From: Bacteroidales bacterium
Lineage (GTDB): Bacteria > Bacteroidota > Bacteroidia > Bacteroidales > UBA1715
DNA: 64,000 nt
Assembly: GCA_017516865.1 (NCBI GenBank)
Contig: JAFXAU010000021.1
Coordinates: 1 to 64,000, forward strand
Direction of reading: 5' to 3'
The translations under genes and the position numbers were made by a program. Of the stretch, positions 35,685 to 44,909 are shown one piece after another; position 1 is the stretch's first letter, and the number at the start of each line of letters is the position of its first letter. The notes under the pieces were generated by a model. The model did not search any database, was not told the origin of the DNA, and saw only the letters and a list, made by a program, of their open reading frames with translations.

Positions 35685-37127
35685 CTACCCTACGCTTCCT
35701 TCCATCGAGATTGCAATCAATTTATTTGCTTCAATTGCAAATTCCATTGGCAAATGAGTCAATACATCTTTTGCAAATCCGTTCACAATCAGACTCATAG
35801 CGTTTTCGGTGGAAATTCCCCGCTGATTACAGTAAAATATCTGTTCATCGGCAATTTTCGACGTCGTTGCCTCGTGTTCGACCGTTGCCGAATTGTTTTG
35901 AATGTCGATTACCGGAAACGTGTGAGCACCGCAATTCGAACCTATCAAAAGTGAATCGCATTGTGAGAAATTATGGGCATTTTCGGCCGTTTTTCCCATT
36001 TTCACCAAGCCACGATAGGAATTATTGCTTTGTCCCAACGAAATACCTTTAGAAATAATTGTGCTTTTTGTGTTCTTCCCGATATGAATCATTTTCGTAC
36101 CTGTGTCGGCCTGCTGATGATTTCGCGTAACTGCCACGGAATAGAAATCCGAAACGGAATTGTCGCCTTTCAAAATGGTACTTGGATATTTCCACGTGAT
36201 TGCTGAACCGGTTTCGACCTGCGTCCACGAAATTTTTGAATTGTCGCCTTTGCAAAGTCCTCGTTTTGTGACGAAATTATAGATTCCACCTTTACCATCT
36301 TTGTCGCCGGCATACCAGTTCTGCACCGTAGAATATTTTATTTCGGCATTTTCCAAAGCAATAAGTTCCACCACTGCAGCGTGAAGTTGATTTTCGTCAC
36401 GCATCGGTGCAGTACAGCCCTCCAAATAACTTACGTAGGCACCTTCGTCGGCAATAATCAGCGTTCTTTCGAACTGTCCGGTATTCATGGCATTTATGCG
36501 GAAATACGTCGACAAATCAACTGGGCAGCGAACACCTTTAGGAATATAAACGAACGAACCGTCGCTAAAAACAGCCGCATTCAATGCTGCATAATAGTTA
36601 TCGGTTGACGGCACCACCGAACCAAGATATTGTTTTACCAATTCGGGATGTTCTTTTGCCGCGTCGCTGAACGAGCAAAAAATAATGCCCTTTTCCTTCA
36701 ACTGTTCACGGAACTGCGTATGCACCGAAACACTGTCGAACACCGCATCAACGGCAACGCCCGAAAGAACTTTCTGTTCTTCAAGAGGAATACCTAACTT
36801 ATTGAATGTTTCCACAATTTCGGGGTCAACCTCGTCAAGCGATTCATACTTCGCCTTATTTTTCGGTTGAGCAAAATAACTTATTGCCTGAAAATCAGGA
36901 ATATCGAATTTAAGATGTCCCCACTGTGGATGTTTAAGTGTTTTCCAATGACGATATGCCTTGAGGCGAAAATCCAGAAGCCAGTCAGGCTCGCCTTTTA
37001 TTGCAGAAATACGACGGACAACATTTTCGTCCAAGCCAGGAGGGAACGCCTCGGTCTGCACATTCGACGTAAATCCGTATTTGTATTTTTCGGAATCAAG
37101 ATTGTCTATGACATTATTTTCTGCCAT
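35685..37127 (-). CDS. sufB: Fe-S cluster assembly protein SufB
   Basis: The 480-aa scaffold of the SufBCD machinery. Family features are PEWL-like [14 protein letters not shown], the [15 protein letters not shown] block, [20 protein letters not shown] with Cys in the central beta-helix, and the late [22 protein letters not shown] (shown as [18 protein letters not shown]). Length is normal. Two bases separate it from the FtsE-like gene upstream; the HEAT-like gene follows. Confidence 0.96.
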   Translation of the reverse strand: MAENNVIDNLDSEKYKYGFTSNVQTEAFPPGLDENVVRRISAIKGEPDWLLDFRLKAYRHWKTLKHPQWGHLKFDIPDFQAISYFAQPKNKAKYESLDEVDPEIVETFNKLGIPLEEQKVLSGVAVDAVFDSVSVHTQFREQLKEKGIIFCSFSDAAKEHPELVKQYLGSVVPSTDNYYAALNAAVFSDGSFVYIPKGVRCPVDLSTYFRINAMNTGQFERTLIIADEGAYVSYLEGCTAPMRDENQLHAAVVELIALENAEIKYSTVQNWYAGDKDGKGGIYNFVTKRGLCKGDNSKISWTQVETGSAITWKYPSTILKGDNSVSDFYSVAVTRNHQQADTGTKMIHIGKNTKSTIISKGISLGQSNNSYRGLVKMGKTAENAHNFSQCDSLLIGSNCGAHTFPVIDIQNNSATVEHEATTSKIADEQIFYCNQRGISTENAMSLIVNGFAKDVLTHLPMEFAIEANKLIAISMEGSVG

Positions 37128-37129
37128 CT

Positions 37130-37843
37130 CTACTGCATCAAATCTTCAAAATCAATAGGAGTTTCGCTCTGTTGTGCGAAACTAACAATAGTTCCATTTT
37201 CGCATTTCAGCGTACGGCTTGGATAACGACGAACCATTTGAGTATTGTGCGTTACCAAAAACACCGTACAACCCGATTTCGCAATTGAATGAAACAATTT
37301 AAAAATTTCATCGGAACTTTCTTCGTCAAGATTTCCTGTCGGTTCGTCGGCAAGCATCACTTCGGGGTCGTTCAGCAAAGCTCGTGCTATTGCCACGCGT
37401 TGCTGTTCGCCACCCGACAATTGATACGGCATATTAAATTCCTTATCCACAAGTCCGACCTGCGAAAGAACTTCGGTTATCCGCGCTTTTATCTGTGCCG
37501 TTTTCGTCCAACCTGTCGCTTTAAGTACGAACAAAAGATTTTCGTGAACATTTCTATCGTCAAGGAGACGAAAATCCTGGAAGACAAGAGAAACCTTTCG
37601 ACGCAAATATGGAACATTTTTGGGGCGAATATTCGACAAATCAAAATCAGCAATTACCGCATCACCGTCCAACAGAGGAATTTCGGCATACATTGTTTTA
37701 AGCATGCTCGACTTCCCAGCCGCAGTCTTTCCAACTAAATAGACAACTTCGCCTTCGTCTACAGAAAATGTAACGTTTGTCAGCACGGGCTCCTTGGTCG
37801 AATAACCAATATTTGCGTTGTTAAAATAGATTTTGTTTGCCAT
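37130..37843 (-). CDS. FtsE-like ABC transporter ATPase
   Basis: A 237-aa ABC ATPase of the FtsE/LolD class. Walker A is GKTAAGKSS, the Q-loop region is [15 protein letters not shown], the signature is [15 protein letters not shown] and Walker B is [12 protein letters not shown]. FtsE with FtsX controls cell-wall hydrolysis at division. No ftsX is adjacent. The placement two bases before sufB makes this the first gene of the suf transcript, which is unusual for ftsE. Confidence 0.85.
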   Translation of the reverse strand: MANKIYFNNANIGYSTKEPVLTNVTFSVDEGEVVYLVGKTAAGKSSMLKTMYAEIPLLDGDAVIADFDLSNIRPKNVPYLRRKVSLVFQDFRLLDDRNVHENLLFVLKATGWTKTAQIKARITEVLSQVGLVDKEFNMPYQLSGGEQQRVAIARALLNDPEVMLADEPTGNLDEESSDEIFKLFHSIAKSGCTVFLVTHNTQMVRRYPSRTLKCENGTIVSFAQQSETPIDFEDLMQ

Positions 37844-37857
37844 CGCTATTTTTTTTA

Positions 37858-37865
37858 CAAAGATA
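37858..37865 (-). promoter_or_regulatory. -7 box of the ftsE-sufB operon
   Basis: TATCTTTG on the minus strand matches TAnnTTTG and leaves a leader of only about 8 nt before the ATG at 37843. Confidence 0.5.
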
Positions 37866-37911
37866 AAATTTTGTAGAAGATTTAGAATTTGTTTTGAAAT
37901 AAATCACGCAT

Positions 37912-37945
37912 TTTCGACCGTCGTATGCATTTTTTCTTACCTTTG
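37912..37945 (+). promoter_or_regulatory. promoter of the 149-aa lipoprotein gene
   Basis: TACCTTTG (37938-37945) matches TAnnTTTG with TTTC (37912-37915) 22 nt upstream. Leader of about 47 nt. Confidence 0.5.
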
Positions 37946-37998
37946 GTTAGTCATATTTTCTTATGATGGTCAAATTGTCTTATTAAATTAAATGTATT

Positions 37999-38448
37999 AT
38001 GAAAAAGATTTTACTATTGGGAGCAGCAATAATCGCTGCACTGACAATGTTCACCGCCTGTGGTGACGACGAGGAAGTTGAAAACGCATTAGTTGGCACA
38101 TGGTTTTATAAATCGGAGCCAGCAGAAGATTCTGGTTGGATGTCCGAAACAACAGTTGTCTTCAAAAAAGACGGCAGTTATGAATTTCAAGACGCAGCGT
38201 ATAGCAGCGAGGATGCCGACAAAGCACACGACACTATGTTCTTTACTGGCACATACAGCATAAAAGACGATGTTGTTACAATCAGTTACAAATCGCACGG
38301 TTGGATTTACGATGGCAAACGCGAAACAGTACCTGAATTTGAAACGTATGACGAGAAAATTAAATTCTCCGTTCAAGGGAAAACATTAACATTAGTTCGC
38401 GAATACGGCACTGAGTACGAATACACAACTGAATATACAAAACAATAA
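37999..38448 (+). CDS. lipocalin-like lipoprotein
   Basis: A 149-aa lipoprotein with lipobox FTAC (lipidated Cys about 21) and a mature part of the small lipocalin-like kind: ALVGTWFYKSEP start, VVFKKDGSYEF, then paired strands ending EYTTEYTKQ. It is similar in layout to the 114-aa lipoprotein at 18251-18595. Ligand and role unknown. A terminator shared with the convergent hisIE lies downstream. Confidence 0.8.
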   Translation: MKKILLLGAAIIAALTMFTACGDDEEVENALVGTWFYKSEPAEDSGWMSETTVVFKKDGSYEFQDAAYSSEDADKAHDTMFFTGTYSIKDDVVTISYKSHGWIYDGKRETVPEFETYDEKIKFSVQGKTLTLVREYGTEYEYTTEYTKQ

Positions 38449-38470
38449 TTTACCCAATAAAGAACTATAC

Positions 38471-38506
38471 AAAAAAAGCAACGACAGGAATGCCGTTGCT
38501 TTTTTG
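38471..38506. terminator. bidirectional terminator between lipoprotein and hisIE
   Basis: A 12-bp stem (38472-38483 with 38494-38505) flanked by A and T runs on both strands, between two convergent genes. Confidence 0.85.
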
Positions 38507-38526
38507 TATACAGAAACTTCTTGAAT

Positions 38527-39111
38527 CTATTCTTTATGACGAGCACGTAATTCGCGTGCCAAGTCTTCTATTCGCAGGCCTTTTTCTGTCAGAAGCACAA
38601 TCAAATGATATATTAAATCGGAACATTCGTACAATAGTTGTTCCTTCGTTCCCCCTGTTGCCTCAATGATTGTTTCCACCGCTTCTTCACCAACTTTTTG
38701 AGAGATTTTGTTTATGCCTTTTGTGAACAATTTGGTTGTGTACGAACCTTCGGGCATTTCGCGTTTACGTTTTTCTATAAAGTCCTGCAAATACGACAAA
38801 AACGCCAAATCTTCAATATTTTTCTCGCCAAGAAACGCATCGGCGCCTGTGGTGGAGCCTTCGGGCAACGCACGTATCACAACAGCAGAACCGTCTTCGT
38901 TGCCAATTATTGCGTCAACCGCAACGGGCTTATTGTATTCGCCTCCCGTAAGCAATTCTTCCTGTCCATTTTTACATAGATAAACGACTTTTTCATCTTG
39001 CATTTTTTTATAAGCAGTTTCGTTGATTGTGCTTATACGAAGTATTTTATTCGTGCGCTTATCCTGCACAACTGCCTGAACAAACGTATTTTGTACAAAA
39101 TTTGGTTCCAT
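38527..39111 (-). CDS. HisIE-like protein with degenerate HisI half and intact HisE half
   Basis: In histidine synthesis HisE removes pyrophosphate from PR-ATP and HisI opens the ring of PR-AMP. The 194-aa protein aligns over its full length with fused HisIE. The HisE half (about 110-194) is intact, with PEGSYTTKLFTKGINKISQKVGEEAVETIIEA (pieces PEGSYTTKLFTKG and QKVGEEAVETIIEA) and ECSDLIYHLIVLL. The HisI half is badly altered: the metal motif DCDxD reads GNEDG, the zinc motif CHTGxxSC reads TGADAFL with both cysteines and the histidine lost, and the W-x-KGE region is missing. PR-AMP cyclohydrolase activity is therefore unlikely. No other his genes are adjacent; ispD lies 36 bp upstream. Confidence 0.85.
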   Translation of the reverse strand: MEPNFVQNTFVQAVVQDKRTNKILRISTINETAYKKMQDEKVVYLCKNGQEELLTGGEYNKPVAVDAIIGNEDGSAVVIRALPEGSTTGADAFLGEKNIEDLAFLSYLQDFIEKRKREMPEGSYTTKLFTKGINKISQKVGEEAVETIIEATGGTKEQLLYECSDLIYHLIVLLTEKGLRIEDLARELRARHKE

Positions 39112-39147
39112 ATTGTAATTTTTGGCAAAGATATGAAAATAGTGATT

Positions 39148-39807
39148 TTACAGTAGAACCTCTGCAATTTTCAAATCGTAAGGAGTGGTAATTTTTATGT
39201 TTTGCTCGGAACCTTTGTAAAAATAAAGTTTCTTCCCTGCCAATTCCCACACTGACGCTTCGTCGGTAAATTCCAGTCGATATTCAACGTCCATGACATC
39301 TTTCAACTGACTGACATCGAAAATCTGCGGTGTCTGTATGCGCTTTATTTTCGTTCTGTCAAGAGTTTTCGAGGTCTCTCCGTCAATCATACGCAAAGAA
39401 TCAACTGAATCAACATACGGAATGGCAGAGCCAAATTTTTCGGCGGTTTCAAAACCATCACGCAACATTTCCATTGTCACCAACGGACGAACGCCGTCGT
39501 GCACGGCAACAAATCCCTCTGCAGAGATTGCTTTGAGACCATTTTTCACAGAATCGAAACGTTCTTTCCCTCCTGAAACTACAAGGTGAGGAACGTTGCA
39601 TGAATATTTTTCACACAAATCTTTCCAGTAAGAAATTTGTGTTTCTGGCAAAACAACAATACACGTCATTGTCGGGTCAAAAGCGGCAAAAGCCTCCAAG
39701 CTTCGTTGAAGTACAGGTTTGCCATTCAGCAACAAAAATTGCTTTGGAACGGCATTTCCCATTCTCACGCCTTTACCACCCGCCACTATGACTACAAATC
39801 GTTTCAA
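39148..39807 (-). CDS. ispD: 2-C-methyl-D-erythritol 4-phosphate cytidylyltransferase
   Basis: The third enzyme of the non-mevalonate isoprenoid pathway. The nucleotidyltransferase start is VVIVAGGKGVRMG with the KQF lysine, followed by the family motif VHDGVRPLV and later IKRIQTPQIFDVSQL and FTDEASVWELAG, which is the typical IspD TDDA-type region. 219 aa, slightly shorter than some homologues but complete. Separated from secDF upstream by a strong terminator, so it begins a short unit with hisIE. Confidence 0.93.
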   Translation of the reverse strand: MKRFVVIVAGGKGVRMGNAVPKQFLLLNGKPVLQRSLEAFAAFDPTMTCIVVLPETQISYWKDLCEKYSCNVPHLVVSGGKERFDSVKNGLKAISAEGFVAVHDGVRPLVTMEMLRDGFETAEKFGSAIPYVDSVDSLRMIDGETSKTLDRTKIKRIQTPQIFDVSQLKDVMDVEYRLEFTDEASVWELAGKKLYFYKGSEQNIKITTPYDLKIAEVLL

Positions 39808-39822
39808 AATCCTCTAAAAAAG

Positions 39823-39854
39823 AAAAAGAGTACCAATTTCTTGATACTCTTTTT
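39823..39854 (-). terminator. terminator of secDF
   Basis: A 10-bp stem (39823-39832 with 39845-39854) followed on the minus strand by a C/T run. 18 nt after the secDF stop. Confidence 0.8.
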
Positions 39855-39872
39855 GAAAGTCAACTTTACCAA

Positions 39873-42800
39873 TTATTCTTCTTCGCCTTTGTTCTTCTTC
39901 ATGAATGCGTATGCAATCGGAGAAGCCACGAACAATGAAGAATACGTACCAATTATAATACCGATAGCCATTGAGAATACGAATCCCTTAATTGCATCGG
40001 CACCGAAGATAAACATAATCAACAACGTCAGGAATGTTGTCATTGACGTATTGATTGTACGGCTAATCGTACTGTTGATACCTTGGTTGAACAATATCAT
40101 CGTGTTACGTTTCGGATATTCTCTTGTAAACTCACGGATACGGTCGAATACAACCACGGTATCGTTGATTGAATAACCGATAATCGTCAAGATTGCTGCA
40201 ACGAATGTCTGACCGATTTCCATTGAGAACGGAACAATTCCGTATAGCAATGAGTAAACACCGATTACGATAATTGTATCGTGGAACAATGCAGCAACTG
40301 CACCAAGACCATATTGCCATTTAGAGAATCGTACGAAGATGTACAAGAACATACATATCAAAGCGATGATGATTGCCACAATTGCACCGAAAATAATATC
40401 GTTTGCAATTGTAGGACCAACCATGTCGGATTGCTTCAAGTTTTCTTGCTTGAACGTTTCCAACGTAGTTCCTTTTGGCAAGAAGTTTTTCATGCCGTTG
40501 AAAATTTTCTCTTCGATTTCTGCTGTAATGTCGTGATTTTCGTCAGACAATTCGTTAATCTTATAGTTTGTAGTGATTTTTACATCGCTTGCGCCATACG
40601 TCTTTACTTCAGGCATAGCACCTTCGAATTCAGGAGCCAATGATTCTGCAATTGCTTCTACATTACGTTCTCCTTGAAGTTCAACAACGAACGAACGACC
40701 ACCGGCGAAATCAACACCCACGTCGAAACCACGGATTCCGATAGAAGCCAACGAAACGACAAGCATAATACAAGAAATTACGGCTGTAACCTTTCCTGAT
40801 TTAATAAAGTCGATGTTTACATTCTTGAATGCGCCACGAGTCAAGTTGCTGTCGAAAGAAATTTCTTTCTTCTTATCCAAGAATCTTTCGAAAATCAAAC
40901 GAGTGATGAAAATTCCGCAGAACAACGATGTCAAAATACCAATCAACAACGTAGTTGCGAAACCTTGAATAGGTCCTGTACCGAAGATGAACAAAATCAA
41001 ACCTGTCAAGAATGTTGTCACCTGACCATCGATGATTGCCGAATATGCGTTTTTGAAACCGTCGGCAATAGCAAGTTTTGTTCCCTTGCCGGCAGCAAGT
41101 TCCTCACGAATACGTTCGTAGATAATCACATTGGCATCGACCGCCATACCAAGAGTAAGCACAATACCAGCGATACCCGACAATGTAAGAACTGCACCAA
41201 GTGAAGCAAGAACACCGAAAATCAAGAACAAGTTCAACAACAATGCAATACTTGCAACGGCACCTGCCTTACGATAATAGAATATCATGTAAACAAGTAC
41301 TAACAAGAATGCGAACACGAACGACAGAATACCTGTACGAACCGATTCCTTACCAAGTGAAGGACCAACGAATTCAGCATTCATAATGTTTGCACGAGCC
41401 GACAATTTACCAGATTTCAAGATGTTTGCCATGTCGGTTGCCTGTGCAATTGTAAAGTCACCGGTAATTGAAGAAATACCATCGCCGATTTCTCCTTGAA
41501 CAGTCGGGTAAGAATATACATAACCGTCGAGTACGATTGCAACCGAACGGCCTATGTTTTCTTTCGTCAATCGTTTCCATTCTTTTGCACCTTCGCTATT
41601 CATAACCATACGAACGCTTGCGCCTCCACCTTTGTCGGAGAATTCAGGACGAGAATCTACAACTACCTCGCCTTCCAACGAAGCATGACCGTCCAAATCA
41701 GCATCTTTCAATGCAATCAACGAATAATATCCATTGTCTGATTTCTTAGACCAAGTCAATCGTAACTCAGGAGCATTTTCTACTATGATAGCTTTTATTT
41801 CTGGCAAAGCAAGAATAGAATCAACTTCCTCGATTGCATATTTGTTTGCATAACCCACAACTGGTCCGTATCCTATACGACCTTCACGGTCAACATTCGG
41901 AGTAAGAACAGCGAACAACGGATTTGCCTTTTTAAATTCTTCTGCATTTTGAGCCATCAACTGTGCTGAATCAACAGCAGCAGAATCACCTTGTTGAATT
42001 TGTTCCTTCAACGACAATTCTTTCGAAGCTGCAGTATCCGTTTCTGCTTTTGCTACCGTAGCAACAGAATCTGTTTTGGCAGGTTCTGCAACTTTGTTCA
42101 TTGCAGCAAGCGTATTGTTGATAGAGAACAAAATCTGATAAACTTCGGAATTGTTATATGTTTCCCAGAACTCCAACTGAGCAGAACTTTCCAACAACTC
42201 TCGTACACGTTCACGGTCTTCAACACCTGGAAGTTCCACCAAAATTCTACCTCCACCAATATTTTGAATATTTGGTTGTGTCACACCAAAACGGTCGATA
42301 CGAGTTCTAATTACATTGAAAGTGTTGTCGATTGCAGCAGCTTCTTCAGCTTCCAACACGTCAAGAACTTCTTTATTTGTTGAGTTATAGTTGATTTTAC
42401 CCAACATATCTTCGTTTGCAACAAACATCGTACGCAAGAAATTGTTCGGATACAATTCTTCGAATGCACGACCGAATGCAGAAATGTAAGTTTCACCAGC
42501 TTCATGCTCATATTTGTCGGCAAGATTCAATGTTTTTACCAACATTGTGTCGTTTTCGCCGTCAGAAGACAAGTTTTTAATCAAGTCGCGAGTTGAAATT
42601 TGAAGCGTTACGTTCATACCACCCTTCAAGTCCAAACCAAGGTTCAATTCATGTTGGTGACATTCGTTCAACGTAAATTTACGCAACCAGAAGAAGTTGT
42701 AGTAATCATCCAACTGAGCCAACGAATCAAGATATTGCTTTTGGTAAGTGGCGTACGCAATATTGTCACCGCCAGCCATTTCTTTCGCATACTTATCGGC

Positions 42801-42902
42801 ATCGCGGTTCGCCTTTGAAGTAAAATACGTAAATGATAATGAATACAATGCTGCTAACACCAAGCAGACTGTGAAGACACGGATAAATCCTTTATTTTGC
42901 AT
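39873..42902 (-). CDS. secDF: fused protein translocase subunit SecDF
   Basis: A 1009-aa membrane protein that uses the proton gradient to help Sec-dependent export. SecD half: N-terminal helix, the LGLDLKGGMNVTLQI motif, a long extracytoplasmic region containing FGVTQPNIQNIGGGRILVELPG, then the six-helix block with GMAVDANVIIYERIREE. SecF half: begins near residue 665, includes GFDVGVDFAGG and the second block with GYSINDTVVVFDRIRE. An acidic alanine-rich insert of about 60 residues (around 275-325) in the first extracytoplasmic domain is seen in several Bacteroidetes SecDF. The fused form is normal for the phylum. Confidence 0.96.
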   Translation of the reverse strand: MQNKGFIRVFTVCLVLAALYSLSFTYFTSKANRDADKYAKEMAGGDNIAYATYQKQYLDSLAQLDDYYNFFWLRKFTLNECHQHELNLGLDLKGGMNVTLQISTRDLIKNLSSDGENDTMLVKTLNLADKYEHEAGETYISAFGRAFEELYPNNFLRTMFVANEDMLGKINYNSTNKEVLDVLEAEEAAAIDNTFNVIRTRIDRFGVTQPNIQNIGGGRILVELPGVEDRERVRELLESSAQLEFWETYNNSEVYQILFSINNTLAAMNKVAEPAKTDSVATVAKAETDTAASKELSLKEQIQQGDSAAVDSAQLMAQNAEEFKKANPLFAVLTPNVDREGRIGYGPVVGYANKYAIEEVDSILALPEIKAIIVENAPELRLTWSKKSDNGYYSLIALKDADLDGHASLEGEVVVDSRPEFSDKGGGASVRMVMNSEGAKEWKRLTKENIGRSVAIVLDGYVYSYPTVQGEIGDGISSITGDFTIAQATDMANILKSGKLSARANIMNAEFVGPSLGKESVRTGILSFVFAFLLVLVYMIFYYRKAGAVASIALLLNLFLIFGVLASLGAVLTLSGIAGIVLTLGMAVDANVIIYERIREELAAGKGTKLAIADGFKNAYSAIIDGQVTTFLTGLILFIFGTGPIQGFATTLLIGILTSLFCGIFITRLIFERFLDKKKEISFDSNLTRGAFKNVNIDFIKSGKVTAVISCIMLVVSLASIGIRGFDVGVDFAGGRSFVVELQGERNVEAIAESLAPEFEGAMPEVKTYGASDVKITTNYKINELSDENHDITAEIEEKIFNGMKNFLPKGTTLETFKQENLKQSDMVGPTIANDIIFGAIVAIIIALICMFLYIFVRFSKWQYGLGAVAALFHDTIIVIGVYSLLYGIVPFSMEIGQTFVAAILTIIGYSINDTVVVFDRIREFTREYPKRNTMILFNQGINSTISRTINTSMTTFLTLLIMFIFGADAIKGFVFSMAIGIIIGTYSSLFVASPIAYAFMKKNKGEEE

Positions 42903-42947
42903 CTTTGTACTAATTAAGTTAACCTACTATTTCAATTTTTTAGACGG

Positions 42948-42955
42948 CAAATATA
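42948..42955 (-). promoter_or_regulatory. -7 box of secDF
   Basis: TATATTTG on the minus strand matches TAnnTTTG; leader of about 38 nt. Confidence 0.45.
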
Positions 42956-43190
42956 TACTTTAATTCCGAATTAGAGAATTAAGCCGTCAATTATTTCGCA
43001 AATTTAATTGTTTACATTAAATATTTTGACCTTCCTAAAAAAAAATGTAATTCGCAGGTCATTGTAAAATCTTTACAACAAGCCATGTAAAACTTCCACA
43101 AATGGTTTTGAAAACTTGAGCGTACGTATTTTAATTACTTGCAACAAACAGTGCTCGTTGCACAAATAAATTTACGTTCACAAAAACTCA
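42956..43190. other. AT-rich intergenic stretch without a gene
   Basis: No coding frame of support. A 6-bp inverted repeat TGCAAC/GTTGCA (43140-43145, 43157-43162) with an 11-nt loop is the only structure I see. The whole gap between secDF and the antitoxin is 379 bp. Confidence 0.4.
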
Positions 43191-43191
43191 T

Positions 43192-43215
43192 AAAAAACGG
43201 CATCCTTGTTGAATG
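43192..43215. repeat. decayed terminator-like repeat, left copy
   Basis: These 24 bases match 43991-44014 in 21 positions. The right copy is a working hairpin; here the second arm is degraded to ATG with no stem. The pair flanks the toxin-antitoxin genes. Confidence 0.5.
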
Positions 43216-43229
43216 TTTTTTACAAAACG

Positions 43230-43261
43230 ATTGCATTTAGGTGCGATTTGATATATATTTG
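43230..43261 (+). promoter_or_regulatory. promoter of the toxin-antitoxin operon
   Basis: ATTG (43230-43233) and TATATTTG (43254-43261, full match to TAnnTTTG) are 20 nt apart; leader of about 14 nt before the ATG at 43282. Confidence 0.65.
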
Positions 43262-43281
43262 CAACCAAATATTATATAATC

Positions 43282-43572
43282 ATGGCACAAACAGCTTTTA
43301 CCGTAAGAATGGATAGCGAGGTTAAAAAAAACTTCGACTATCTCTGTTCTGAATTTGGAATGTCAACCACCACAGCCATCAACATTTTCGCAAAAATGGT
43401 AATTCGGAAACGAAAAATACCATTTGAAATTGAATTAGACAACGAACAAGAGGTCCTGCGACAAGGGAGAAAGGCATTTTTAGCACTCCGAGAAGAAGCA
43501 CAAAAAAGTGGAATGCAAATGACACTTGACGAAATAAATGAAGAAATAAAACTTGCAAGAGAAGGCAAATGA
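43282..43572 (+). CDS. RelB/DinJ-type antitoxin
   Basis: A 96-aa protein with an N-terminal ribbon-helix-helix region, FTVRMDSEVKKNFDYLCSEFGMSTTTAINIFAKMVIRKRKIPFEI (key parts FTVRMDSEVK, GMSTTTAINIFAK and KIPFEI), typical of RelB/DinJ. The charged helical C-terminus would wrap the toxin. It binds its own promoter in this family. The ATGA overlap of 4 bp with the PIN gene is the usual arrangement. RelB/DinJ antitoxins normally pair with RelE/YafQ toxins; a PIN partner is less usual but known. Confidence 0.88.
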   Translation: MAQTAFTVRMDSEVKKNFDYLCSEFGMSTTTAINIFAKMVIRKRKIPFEIELDNEQEVLRQGRKAFLALREEAQKSGMQMTLDEINEEIKLAREGK

Positions 43573-43991
43573 CAAAAATATATGCTGTGATAGACACAAA
43601 CGTAATAGTGTCTGCACTTTATTCCCACAAAACCAATGCCGCAACAATTCTGGTTTTGAATTATCTGACACAAGGCGTTCTGCAACCGTTAGTGAACAAC
43701 GAAATTCTTGCCGAATATAAAGAAGTGTTGTTCCGAAAGAAATTCAATTTCTCACCGAAAATTGTAATGGAATGGTTGCAATTTTTTGAAACGTATGGTA
43801 TTTCGACAGAACGAACAACGACGGCAGAAAAATTTATTGACGAAAAAGACATCGTCTTTTACGAAGTAACTTTGTCTGTTGAAGATTCTTTTTTAATTAC
43901 AGGTAACAAAAAACATTTTCCTCAAACGCCCCATGTAGTTTCTCCTGCCGAAATGATTGCTATTTTGACATTGCTCAAGAAAGACAGATAA
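43569..43991 (+). CDS. PIN-domain toxin (COG1569-type)
   Basis: A 140-aa predicted ribonuclease. The PIN motifs are present: VIDTNVIVSAL with Asp8, a central acidic residue in NNEILAEYKEVL, and the late VEDSFLITGNKKHFP with paired Glu/Asp before a conserved TGNKKHF. These acidic side chains bind the catalytic metal. Its target RNA is unknown. Starts 4 bp inside the antitoxin gene. Followed by the hairpin that terminates the convergent nuclease gene. Confidence 0.88.
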   Translation: MTKIYAVIDTNVIVSALYSHKTNAATILVLNYLTQGVLQPLVNNEILAEYKEVLFRKKFNFSPKIVMEWLQFFETYGISTERTTTAEKFIDEKDIVFYEVTLSVEDSFLITGNKKHFPQTPHVVSPAEMIAILTLLKKDR

Positions 43992-44018
43992 AAAAACGGC
44001 AACCTTGTGGGATGCCGT
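43991..44018 (-). terminator. terminator of the duplicated-module nuclease gene, right repeat copy
   Basis: On the minus strand AACGGCA and TGCCGTT form a 7-bp stem with an 11-nt loop and a run of seven T. It lies just past the stop codon at 44025, and its first 24 bases repeat at 43192-43215. Confidence 0.75.
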
Positions 44019-44024
44019 TGAAAG

Positions 44025-44891
44025 CTATTCAATTTTTATTCCATACTTGCGTAATTTAGGAGGAAGAACATCGTCGAGCCTTTCAATGTCTTTGTCTGTT
44101 AATTCAATTAAATTGAACTGATTTTGGGCATATATTTCAAGTTTTTCCTTTTTACGTTTGTCATAATCACTATTACCCTCCATCCCCCAGTATTCTATAA
44201 ATACTTTACCATTCGGAATATAAAAATCAGAAAAAACTTCTTCTTCAATAGGTAGCCTTCTTTCATATGCATGTACCAATCTATTTTCATACAAATAATT
44301 ATCAATCATTGCTTCGGCACGGCTACGAACATAATGTCCATCTTGAGTTCGGACATTTGCGTCATATTTTTTTCTAAAATCATCTGTCTCGTTTTGTTTT
44401 TGTTCGTTGTACGTTTTTCCTGTGACAATGTTAACAGAGTTTAAGAAATGTTTGTTCTCTTGTAGCGTTTTTTCCCAGACGACATACGGATTCCCTTGTG
44501 TGGATTCAAGTTGATAACCTCCATTCCTTTTCCCTTGTGGCGTGATTTTCCAGCCTCCAAGCGTGTCTTTCTCAATCCATCCTAATTCTGATAATATGGA
44601 ATTTACACGTTGTGCTGATATTCCAAATTGTTCACCAATTTGAGTGGAACTCATAGTTTCATTAGCGCTAATCTTTTGATTAACATCAATGTTATATGGC
44701 CATACTATATATTCTCCATATTTAGGGTTATATTTTACTTCTCCACCAACCATTTGACCTTCTTTTGTCAAATGCCATTGACCATCTTTTTTGTAAATCC
44801 AACCATTTGTGTTAAATTGTTGAAATAAGTCTTTTGCATCAAGTCCTCGTTGTTGAGCTAAAGCACTGGTTGATACTAACTGAATTTTCAT
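44025..44891 (-). CDS. protein with two N-terminal winged-helix-like repeats and a C-terminal PD-(D/E)XK-type nuclease domain
   Basis: A 288-aa protein. Residues 7-65 and 79-139 are two copies of the same module: an S..(A/I)..(Q/E)(R/F)G pattern, then GWI, W(H/K)(L/I)T..G, GG and YxVW. They look like winged-helix DNA-binding units. The C-terminal part (186-270) has RSRAEAMIDNYLYEN with Glu193, SDFYI with Asp222, VFIEYWGMEGN with Glu233 and KEKLEIYAQ with a basic residue, then FNLIEL. This is a nuclease fold found beside helicases and mobile elements. Full length is intact. A -7 box TATATTTG lies at 44910-44917. Role unknown; a DNA-processing enzyme by inference. Confidence 0.78.
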   Translation of the reverse strand: MKIQLVSTSALAQQRGLDAKDLFQQFNTNGWIYKKDGQWHLTKEGQMVGGEVKYNPKYGEYIVWPYNIDVNQKISANETMSSTQIGEQFGISAQRVNSILSELGWIEKDTLGGWKITPQGKRNGGYQLESTQGNPYVVWEKTLQENKHFLNSVNIVTGKTYNEQKQNETDDFRKKYDANVRTQDGHYVRSRAEAMIDNYLYENRLVHAYERRLPIEEEVFSDFYIPNGKVFIEYWGMEGNSDYDKRKKEKLEIYAQNQFNLIELTDKDIERLDDVLPPKLRKYGIKIE

Positions 44892-44909
44892 ATTTTACAT
44901 TTTTGACTT

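Noticed and set aside
38527..39111. HisIE as a frameshifted pseudogene
   Set aside because: The frame is unbroken over the full length of the fused protein and the HisE half is intact; the loss is of specific residues, not of reading frame.
39637..40176. 179-codon frame on the plus strand
   Set aside because: Covers the end of ispD and secDF on the other strand and the terminator between; no domain seen.
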